From an uncultured Bacilli bacterium (GTDB taxonomy: Bacteria; Bacillota_I; Bacilli_A; RF39; UBA660), in assembly GCA_934133015.1 (NCBI GenBank), contig CAKPAQ010000061.1, positions 1-5,902 of the forward strand: 5,902 nt of DNA, in the 5' to 3' direction. Each line of letters opens with the position of its first letter. Positions within the stretch are counted from its first letter, which is position 1. A model generated the notes under the pieces. The model was given only the letters and a program-made list of their open reading frames with translations. It was not told the origin of the DNA and ran no database searches. Both the position numbers and the translations under genes were made by a program. Shown piece after piece: positions 1-4,919 of the stretch.

Positions 1-2
1 AT

Positions 3-212
3 TATGATTTAGAAGAAGCCCATAGACAAGACATAGCTTCAAGTTATGATACAGGCTTAGAGGAAGGAATGGAAAAAGGAATTAAACAGGGCATTGAACA
101 AGAAAAACTATCTATAGCAAAAAATATGTTAAAAGATACTAATGACTATGAAAAAATTTCTAAATATACAGGTTTATCTATAGATATAATAAAAGAATTA
201 ATAAAAGAATAA
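3..212 (+). CDS. C-terminal end of an Rpn/YhgA-like PD-(D/E)XK nuclease (5' partial)
   Basis: The open frame enters from the left edge and ends at TAA 210-212, leaving 69 residues. The visible part begins YDLEEAHRQD, then has a charged glycine-spaced stretch (GLEEGMEKGIKQGIEQ) and ends in a small helical module reading AKNML...YEKISKYTGLS...IKELIKE. This glycine/glutamate/lysine linker followed by an 'I-x-K-x-T-G-L-S' tail is the usual C-terminus of the Rpn (recombination-promoting nuclease, 'putative transposase') family, which is abundant and multicopy in gut Bacillota. The nuclease core (PD-(D/E)XK) would lie outside the window, so activity cannot be judged. The identification rests only on tail style and could equally fit another protein with the same linker, so it is moderate. 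It has no convincing terminator of its own and is separated from rpsO by that gene's promoter. Confidence 0.6.
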   Translation, partial: YDLEEAHRQDIASSYDTGLEEGMEKGIKQGIEQEKLSIAKNMLKDTNDYEKISKYTGLSIDIIKELIKE

Positions 213-223
213 AAGAATTAATA
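188..223 (+). repeat. 16-bp direct repeat with 20-bp period across the stop codon
   Basis: AATAAAAGAATTAATA occurs at 188-203 and again, perfectly, at 208-223. The first copy encodes the last codons of the Rpn-like protein and the second begins just before its stop codon, so the 3' end looks locally duplicated. In such A/T-rich DNA this is most simply a replication-slippage duplication. No function is implied. Confidence 0.6.
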
Positions 224-233
224 TAAAAAGTTC

Positions 234-262
234 TTGCCTTTTTTAATATTTTCTAGTATATT
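234..262 (+). promoter_or_regulatory. Promoter of rpsO
   Basis: A -35-like TTGCCT (234-239) and a -10-like TATATT (257-262) are separated by 17 bases; TATTAT at 259-264 with a 19-base spacer is an alternative. Transcription would start near 269-270, giving an untranslated leader of about 77 bases before rpsO. The match to the housekeeping sigma consensus is fair rather than perfect. Confidence 0.55.
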
Positions 263-269
263 ATACATG

Positions 270-346
270 TACCTTTTCTAGGACATGGATAAAATTCCGA
301 CCATATCTTGGAAATAGGCTAATATTTATAAAGGAGGAATTAAAAA
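270..346 (+). promoter_or_regulatory. Structured rpsO leader, probable S15 autoregulatory element
   Basis: The 5' untranslated region of rpsO folds by eye into one long hairpin. CTAGGA (278-283) pairs with TCTTGG (306-311) with two G-U wobbles; after one C-A mismatch, ATGG (285-288) pairs with CCAT (301-304) around a 12-base loop. In addition CCTTT (272-276) can pair with AAAGG (330-334), which is half of the Shine-Dalgarno sequence AAAGGAGG (330-337), closing a multi-part structure that would hide the ribosome site. S15 is known to repress its own synthesis by binding its mRNA leader, and distinct leader folds are known in several phyla including Firmicutes. Assigning that role here is inference from position and pairing; no covariance was tested. 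Confidence 0.55.
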
Positions 347-616
347 ATGGCTTTAACAACTGAAAAAAAGCAAGAAATAGTTAAAAAGTATGCTAGAAAT
401 GAAAAAGATACAGGTTCTTGTGAAGTTCAAATCGCAATATTAACTGAAGAAATCAATACTTTAACTGAACATATGAAAGAACATAAACATGACTATCATT
501 CTCAACGTGGTCTTTTAAAGAAAGTTGGTCAAAGAAGAAGTATGCTTAATTATTTAGCTAAAAAAGATATCCAAAGATATCGTGATATCATTAAGCAATT
601 AGGATTAAGAAAATAA
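347..616 (+). CDS. rpsO: 30S ribosomal protein S15
   Basis: This 89-residue protein is the normal length of bacterial S15, a primary 16S rRNA-binding protein that recognises the helix 20/21/22 junction and nucleates assembly of the 30S platform. The family signatures are all present: DTGS (residues 21-24), EVQIA (26-30), H42, D49 and S52 in the 'HxxD..S' rRNA-binding segment, RGLL (54-57), RRSMLNYL (63-70) and the C-terminal LGLRK. The usual 'HSRRGLL' reads HSQRGLL here, a minor substitution. The start is firm: AAAGGAGG at 330-337 lies nine bases before ATG 347. It is the first gene after its own promoter and structured leader, and is followed by a weak hairpin terminator before the small gene and pnp, so partial read-through into pnp is likely. 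Confidence 0.98.
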   Translation: MALTTEKKQEIVKKYARNEKDTGSCEVQIAILTEEINTLTEHMKEHKHDYHSQRGLLKKVGQRRSMLNYLAKKDIQRYRDIIKQLGLRK

Positions 617-627
617 TATATATATAG

Positions 628-659
628 AGGCACTAATTTTTTTAGTGTCTTTACTTTTG
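628..659 (+). terminator. Hairpin terminator or attenuator after rpsO
   Basis: AGGCACTAA (628-636) pairs with TTAGTGTCT (642-650) with one G-U wobble around a five-T loop, followed by the interrupted T-rich run TTTACTTTTG (650-659). The U-tract is imperfect and no good promoter is visible between here and 676, so this hairpin more likely reduces than stops transcription into the next gene and pnp. A hairpin between rpsO and pnp is also known in enterobacteria, where it tunes pnp expression. Confidence 0.65.
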
Positions 660-675
660 CAGGGAGGTTAATATA

Positions 676-1056
676 ATGAAAATAAAAAATCTTTATATTG
701 GAAAACTTTATAGATTAAATGTTAATTATAATATAACAACAGCTACACTTGATTTTAGACATATAACATTAGCTACTGAAGAAAGAGAAACTATTTTGTT
801 AATTGAAGATAGACAAGCTAAAGATATTATTTTTGGTGGAACTTATCGAATTGGCGCAACTAGAGCCGTAGTAAATGAGTTATATGCAAATAACTTAACA
901 CAATTAGAACCAACATTAGCAGCATTAGGTTACACAAGAAAAAACATATCAAAACACAAGGTAAAAAAAATGATGAAAAATACTATAACCAATATGAAAA
1001 GTAATTATAATAATATGAAGTATAGGAGAGAATTATTTTATGGAGAAGATTTTTGA
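676..1056 (+). CDS. Small basic-tailed protein of unknown function between rpsO and pnp
   Basis: I do not recognise this 126-residue protein. It is probably a real gene: AGGGAGG (661-667) stands eight bases before the ATG, codon use matches its neighbours, and the frame runs up to and overlaps pnp by 17 bases (1040-1056, different frame). Residues 1-60 look beta-rich, alternating hydrophobic and polar residues (YIGKLYRLNV, ETILLIEDR, DIIFGGTYRIGATRAV). Residues 88-118 form a strongly basic tail with about eleven Lys/Arg, which could suit RNA or ribosome contact, though that is only inference. There is no signal peptide, membrane segment or cysteine. The pnp ribosome binding site lies inside this gene, so translation of the two is probably coupled. 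rpsO and pnp are directly adjacent in most bacteria, so this gene is a lineage-specific insertion into a conserved pair. Confidence 0.8.
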   Translation: MKIKNLYIGKLYRLNVNYNITTATLDFRHITLATEERETILLIEDRQAKDIIFGGTYRIGATRAVVNELYANNLTQLEPTLAALGYTRKNISKHKVKKMMKNTITNMKSNYNNMKYRRELFYGEDF

Positions 1057-3202
1057 GTTTAATTTTAGAGGAAAAAAATTAATAGTAGAACATGGTAAAG
1101 TAGCAAAACAAGCTGATGGAGCTGTATTAGTTAGATATGGTGATACAGTTATCTTATCAACAGCTGTAGTTAGTAAAAATGCTAATGTTCTATCTGACTT
1201 TTTTCCATTAATGGTATTGTATAATGAAAAACTATATTCAGTTGGTAAAATTCCAGGTGGATTTATAAAAAGAGAAGGTCGTCCAACTGAAAAAGGAACA
1301 CTTGCTGCACGTATGATAGATAGACCTATGCGTCCAATGTTCCCAGAAGACTTTAAAAATGAAGTACAAATTGTAAATACAGTATTGTCAGTAGATCCAG
1401 ATTATTCACCAGAATTAACTGCTATGTTTGGATCAAGCTTAGCGACATGTATAAGTAAAATTCCATTTGATGGACCAATAGCGGGAGTAAAAGTAGGACA
1501 TGTAGATGGACAATTTATTATAAATCCAACACCAGATGAATTAGAAAAGTCTGATTTAGATTTAACTGTAGCTGGAACTAAATATGCCATAAACATGGTA
1601 GAAGCAGGTGCAAAACAAGTATCAGAAGATCTAATGTTAGATGCATTAATGTTTGGTCATGAAGCCATTAAAGAATTGGTACAATTTCAAGAAGAAATCA
1701 TTGCCGAAATAGGTGAAGAAAAGATGGCATATGAAGTACTTGAAGTAAGCGACGAATTAAGAAATGAAGTAAGAAATCTTGCTGAATCTAGATTAAATGA
1801 AGCTCTTCGCATTAAAGATAAGTTAGCGTCATATGAAGCTATAGACAAAATAAAAGAAGAAGTAGTAGAAAAATACACTAAGGAATTTGAAGATAAGTTA
1901 AAAGATAAAGAATTAGTTGAATTAACTACTAAAGTAAAATTAGTACTTGAACAAATAGAATATCAAATATTTAGACAAATCGTAGTAAAAGAAAAAACCA
2001 GAGCTGATGGTAGAAAAATGGATGAAATTAGACCACTTTCAACTGATATTGATTTACTTCCAAGAACTCATGGATCTGCTTTGTTTACTCGTGGTCAAAC
2101 TCAAGCCTTAGCTATCACTACATTAGGTGCTTTAGGTGAACATCAAATTTTAGATGGACTTGACATGGAAACTGAAAAAAGATTTATGCTACACTATAAT
2201 TTTCCAGCCTTTTCAGTTGGGGAAACTGGTAGATATGGAGCTCCAGGTCGTCGTGAAATAGGTCACGGAGCCTTAGGAGAACGTGCTCTTTTACAAGTAA
2301 TGCCATCCGAAGAAGAATTTCCATACACAGTTCGTGTAGTATCAGAAATTCTTGAAAGTAATGGTTCTTCAAGTCAAGCTACAATTTGTGCTGGATGTAT
2401 GAGTCTAATGGCTGCAGGAGTACCAATTAAAGCACCAGTTGCTGGTATTGCCATGGGACTTATCACTGATGGGGATGATTATACAATATTAACTGATATT
2501 CAAGGTATGGAAGATCATCTTGGAGATATGGATTTTAAAGTAGCTGGAACCACAACTGGTATTACTGCTTTACAAATGGATATTAAAATTAAAGGAATTA
2601 CTAGAGAAATATTAAAAGAAGCTTTAGACCAAGCTAAAAAGGCTCGTTTCGAAATATTAGACGTAATTACTAAACAGATTCCAGAGCCTCGAAAAGAAGT
2701 TAGTAAATATGCACCTAAAACTTTAATATTTATGATTAAACCAGAAAAAATAAAAGATGTAATTGGTCGTGGTGGTGAAATGATTACTAAAATTATTTGT
2801 GAAGCATCAAATGTTAGTGCCGTTACTGATATAAATGCTGTTAAAGTAGATTTAGAAGATGACGGACGTGTCACAATATATCATTCTGATAAAGAAATAA
2901 TTGAAAAAACTCGTGATATGATTTTAGATGTAGTAAAAGAAGTAGAAGAAGGACAAATTTACCCAGCTAAAGTAGTAAAAGTAGAAGAGTTTGGATGCTT
3001 TGTACAAATTTGGCCTGGATGCGAAGGACTTGTCCATATTTCTGAATTAGCTAAAGAAAGAGTTAAGAAGACTGAAGATGTAGTTAAATTAGGTGATGAA
3101 ATTCTAGTAAAAGCTATCGGTTGTGATAAAAAAGGAAGACTTAATTTCTCACGTAAACAAGCCATGATGCCAACAAAAGAAGAAATAAAAGAAACAAAAT
3201 AA
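1040..3202 (+). CDS. pnp: Polynucleotide phosphorylase (polyribonucleotide nucleotidyltransferase)
   Basis: This 720-residue protein degrades RNA 3'->5' with phosphate, releasing nucleoside diphosphates, and can run in reverse to add tails; it acts as a cytoplasmic trimer, often with the RNA degradosome. Domain order is complete: first RNase PH domain (about 10-140, with VGKIPGGFIKREGRP at 68-82), helical linker (about 150-310), second RNase PH domain (about 320-545), KH domain (about 560-630, GRGG loop at 576-579) and S1 domain (about 637-706). Active-site features are intact: phosphate-binding SNGSSS (440-445), and D492, D498 and K500 in DHLGDMDFK, equivalent to E. coli D486, D492 and K494. 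The start fits the family N-terminus (FRGKKLIVEHGKVAKQADGAVLVRYGDT) and follows AGGAG at 1024-1028, inside the upstream gene. It is about 15 residues longer than the B. subtilis enzyme, largely because of extra residues in the KH domain (about 588-601). A terminator follows at once. Confidence 0.98.
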   Translation: MEKIFEFNFRGKKLIVEHGKVAKQADGAVLVRYGDTVILSTAVVSKNANVLSDFFPLMVLYNEKLYSVGKIPGGFIKREGRPTEKGTLAARMIDRPMRPMFPEDFKNEVQIVNTVLSVDPDYSPELTAMFGSSLATCISKIPFDGPIAGVKVGHVDGQFIINPTPDELEKSDLDLTVAGTKYAINMVEAGAKQVSEDLMLDALMFGHEAIKELVQFQEEIIAEIGEEKMAYEVLEVSDELRNEVRNLAESRLNEALRIKDKLASYEAIDKIKEEVVEKYTKEFEDKLKDKELVELTTKVKLVLEQIEYQIFRQIVVKEKTRADGRKMDEIRPLSTDIDLLPRTHGSALFTRGQTQALAITTLGALGEHQILDGLDMETEKRFMLHYNFPAFSVGETGRYGAPGRREIGHGALGERALLQVMPSEEEFPYTVRVVSEILESNGSSSQATICAGCMSLMAAGVPIKAPVAGIAMGLITDGDDYTILTDIQGMEDHLGDMDFKVAGTTTGITALQMDIKIKGITREILKEALDQAKKARFEILDVITKQIPEPRKEVSKYAPKTLIFMIKPEKIKDVIGRGGEMITKIICEASNVSAVTDINAVKVDLEDDGRVTIYHSDKEIIEKTRDMILDVVKEVEEGQIYPAKVVKVEEFGCFVQIWPGCEGLVHISELAKERVKKTEDVVKLGDEILVKAIGCDKKGRLNFSRKQAMMPTKEEIKETK

Positions 3203-3209
3203 GTTACTT

Positions 3210-3238
3210 AAGAAACTAATTATGTTAGTTTCTTTTTG
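3210..3238 (+). terminator. Rho-independent terminator of pnp
   Basis: AAGAAACTAA (3210-3219) pairs perfectly with TTAGTTTCTT (3225-3234) around the loop TTATG, and the 3' arm runs into TTTTT (3233-3237). It begins seven bases after the pnp stop codon. It is A/T-rich but has a ten-pair stem and a proper T-run. Confidence 0.8.
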
Positions 3239-3266
3239 TATAGAATAATATCAACTTTCATATAAT
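3236..3266 (+). promoter_or_regulatory. Probable promoter of the ylxY-like gene
   Basis: A perfect -10 TATAAT lies at 3261-3266. The best -35 candidate, TTGTAT (3236-3241), is 19 bases upstream, a long spacer, and overlaps the tail of the pnp terminator. Transcription would start near 3273, about 34 bases before the preferred start codon. The -10 is convincing and the -35 weak. Confidence 0.5.
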
Positions 3267-3306
3267 TTATTAAGTCATAAACAAAATGAAAGGAATGATA
3301 CTTATT

Positions 3307-4164
3307 ATGAAAAAATGCATATCTTATCTAGGAGTATTTGTCCTTGTCTGCTTTAGTTTCTTTTATACCGATAAAGCTGTAGAGATTGTTAAACGAAATG
3401 ATCCTGTTATGAAAGAAATATTAACCATAAGTGATAGTTTAAAGATAGAACCAATTAATGCTATTATCAACGATGATGAAGTAATTTCTGGTTTAAATGG
3501 TAAAAAAATTAATATTGACAAAAGTTATCAAAATATGAAAAAATTAAATATATATAAAGAATCAATGCTAGTATTTGATGAAATATTACCAGAAGTAAGT
3601 ATAAACTATGATAAATATGTAATAAAAGGAAATGAATTAAAGAATGAAGTTGCCTTAGTATTTAAAGTTGATAGTATAGACAACATTAAATTAATTAATA
3701 AAGTATTAACTGAAAAAAATACACTTGCTACCTTTTTTATAGATGGAAATATTGTTAAAGACAACATGAATTTAGTATTAGAATTAGCCCATGATGGCTA
3801 TGAAATAGAAAATCTTGGTTATAATGGTAATTACTCTAGCGAAAAACTAACTTGGACAAATAATATGATTGAATCATTAACCAATAAAAAAACTAATTAC
3901 TGCTATACTGAATTTAAAGACAAAAATATTCTAGAATTATGCAGTACCAACAAAATGTATACCATTAAGCCTACTATCAATACAGGAAATTATCCATTTC
4001 TAACAATAAAGAAGAATTTAGAAAGTGGTAGTATAATTAGTTTTGATTTAAGTGATAAAACTTTAAAAGAATTACCATCAATTATCAGTTATATATCCCA
4101 AAAAGGTTATAATATAGTAAGTCTAGAACAATTAATTAGTGAAAATTATAGTGATGAAAAATAA
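3307..4164 (+). CDS. YlxY-like membrane-anchored NodB-fold protein, catalytic motifs lost
   Basis: The 285-residue protein starts with MKKCISYLGV and has one hydrophobic segment (residues 4-20) acting as an uncleaved anchor or signal peptide, so the rest should lie outside the membrane. Residues 58-92 (EVISGLNGKKINIDKS...SYQNMKKLNIYKESMLVF) resemble the N-terminal region of the YlxY sporulation-associated deacetylase family, and the gene sits directly after pnp as ylxY does in B. subtilis. Residues 115-276 follow the NodB layout: VALVF, ATFFIDG (141-147), a 'GHEIGNH'-like segment and a final LPSIISYISQKGYNIVSLEQL. However, the metal and catalytic residues are replaced: the usual FDDGP is FKVDS (119-123), the two zinc-ligand histidines are L170 and G174, and the late 'LLHD' motif is SFDL (245-248). 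It is therefore probably a non-enzymatic glycan-binding or scaffold relative. The start at 3307 is preferred because AAAGGA (3289-3294) precedes it; ATG 3286 in the same frame has no ribosome site. Confidence 0.75.
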   Translation: MKKCISYLGVFVLVCFSFFYTDKAVEIVKRNDPVMKEILTISDSLKIEPINAIINDDEVISGLNGKKINIDKSYQNMKKLNIYKESMLVFDEILPEVSINYDKYVIKGNELKNEVALVFKVDSIDNIKLINKVLTEKNTLATFFIDGNIVKDNMNLVLELAHDGYEIENLGYNGNYSSEKLTWTNNMIESLTNKKTNYCYTEFKDKNILELCSTNKMYTIKPTINTGNYPFLTIKKNLESGSIISFDLSDKTLKELPSIISYISQKGYNIVSLEQLISENYSDEK

Positions 4165-4170
4165 AAGTTA

Positions 4171-4179
4171 TGATATAAT
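4171..4179 (+). promoter_or_regulatory. Extended -10 promoter before the unknown gene at 4205
   Basis: TGATATAAT matches the extended -10 form TGN-TATAAT exactly, seven bases after the stop of the ylxY-like gene. There is no good -35 at the usual distance, which extended -10 promoters can do without. Transcription would begin near 4186, just ahead of the AAGGAAAG ribosome site, giving a very short leader. Confidence 0.5.
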
Positions 4180-4188
4180 AAACGAAGT

Positions 4189-4196
4189 AAGGAAAG
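4189..4196 (+). promoter_or_regulatory. Ribosome binding site that sets the start at 4205
   Basis: AAGGAAAG lies eight bases before ATG 4205. The upstream in-frame ATGs at 4139 and 4154 have no Shine-Dalgarno sequence and would overlap the preceding gene and contain its extended -10 promoter, so 4205 is the favoured start. Confidence 0.55.
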
Positions 4197-4204
4197 TGCA
4201 GTAT

Positions 4205-4852
4205 ATGGAAGAAGTAAATTATTCAAATATTAAAGAAATGGTAACTAGTTATATAAAAACAAACCCCATTATCGAAAGTAAGAAAAATGATGAAAACATA
4301 AATAATGATAATGAAGAAAGAATAATTTCATTAACAAAATATTATGGTGAAGATATAGAAATAATTGATAAAATATCAGAACTTGGTGGTAAAACCATAA
4401 AAGCATTGACTATAATAAGTGAAAAATCAGATGAAGACAAACTTGAGGTAATAGAAAAAATTAGAACATCTTCTAGTGTTACTATTAATGAAAAAATTAT
4501 AAAATGTTTTAAAGATGATAGATTGTCACTTTTATTAGAAGAAAAAAAATTAATATCAGCTAATGGTACTCCAATAAATACTAAAGTAAGAATTACTGAA
4601 AAAAATAGTAATAATGCTTATAATACAAACCATTATGATGTATATGGTGAAAGAGGAATGTCAATAATGCTAGATAGTGATGGTTACATATCCGTTGATG
4701 ACACAGATTTATTAAATCGTCTACTTATCTTAAATAATCGTATATCTAGTTTAAATGATAAATTTCTAGCTGAAGTTAAATATAGTTTAGGATTTGAAGA
4801 AAAAGTTAAAGAATATAAAATTAAAAGAAAAATGACTAAGGAGCAATGTTGA
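4205..4852 (+). CDS. Hypothetical 215-residue cytoplasmic protein upstream of smc
   Basis: I do not recognise this protein. It is acidic and Asn/Lys/Glu-rich, with no signal peptide or membrane segment. Residues 1-25 (MEEVNYSNIKEMVTSYIKTNP) look helical, 27-37 is a low-complexity Asn/Asp/Glu linker, 38-115 is helical (repeated IxxIxxL/IxxK patterns, one cysteine at 101), 118-170 looks like a small beta-rich part (TPINTKVRITEK, YDVYGERGMSIMLDSDGYISVDD), and 170-210 is a helical, possibly coiled-coil end (NRLLILNNRISSLNDKF) with a basic tail. The helix/low-complexity/helix form could suit a protein-protein adaptor, but no function is implied. Start choice depends on the ribosome site at 4189-4196; longer forms from 4139 or 4154 are possible. 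It lies 40 bases after the ylxY-like gene with no terminator between, so both read-through and its own extended -10 promoter may supply transcripts. It occupies the place before smc where many Bacillota carry rnc. Confidence 0.7.
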   Translation: MEEVNYSNIKEMVTSYIKTNPIIESKKNDENINNDNEERIISLTKYYGEDIEIIDKISELGGKTIKALTIISEKSDEDKLEVIEKIRTSSSVTINEKIIKCFKDDRLSLLLEEKKLISANGTPINTKVRITEKNSNNAYNTNHYDVYGERGMSIMLDSDGYISVDDTDLLNRLLILNNRISSLNDKFLAEVKYSLGFEEKVKEYKIKRKMTKEQC

Positions 4853-4868
4853 TTGTTCCTTTTTCTTG
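4838..4868 (+). terminator. Terminator overlapping the 3' end of the unknown gene
   Basis: AAGGAGCAAT (4838-4847) pairs with ATTGTTCCTT (4852-4861), with one G-U wobble, around the loop GTTG, followed by TTTTTCTTG from 4860. The left arm encodes the last codons (KEQC) and the loop and right arm contain the TGA stop (4850-4852), so terminating ribosomes would cover the stem. The hairpin immediately at the TGA also argues that TGA is read as stop here. Confidence 0.8.
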
Positions 4869-4894
4869 TTTTAAATTACCATTTATAGTATAAT
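4866..4894 (+). promoter_or_regulatory. Promoter of smc
   Basis: TTGTTT (4866-4871) and a perfect TATAAT (4889-4894) are exactly 17 bases apart, the best promoter in the window. It begins inside the T-rich tail of the preceding terminator. Transcription should start near 4901, giving a leader of about 20 bases that contains AAGGTGA (4907-4913). Confidence 0.75.
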
Positions 4895-4919
4895 TTAAAC
4901 AGTGGTAAGGTGAAGATAT

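Noticed and set aside
225..243. AAAAAG/CTTTTT hairpin as a terminator for the Rpn-like gene
   Set aside because: The stem has a single G-C pair and five A-T pairs with no added T-run beyond the arm, and it overlaps the rpsO -35 element; too weak to call.
1402..3165. Five minus-strand open frames inside pnp (62-119 residues)
   Set aside because: All are antisense to an intact, strongly conserved pnp, have serine/leucine-rich shadow composition and lack ribosome sites.
628..3234. Shared ACTAA/TTAGT core in the hairpins after rpsO and after pnp, considered as a dispersed repeat
   Set aside because: The match is only five bases per arm, and the flanks and loops differ; chance in A/T-rich DNA is enough to explain it.
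4139..4204. Longer N-terminus for the unknown gene from ATG 4139 or 4154
   Set aside because: Neither start has a Shine-Dalgarno sequence, both overlap the preceding gene, and the stretch contains an extended -10 promoter and the ribosome site for ATG 4205.
4850..4885. Read-through of TGA 4850-4852 as tryptophan (Mycoplasma code)
   Set aside because: TGG is used for tryptophan in pnp, the ylxY-like gene and smc, and the TGA lies within a terminator hairpin; the extension would run only about eleven codons through the T-tract and smc promoter.
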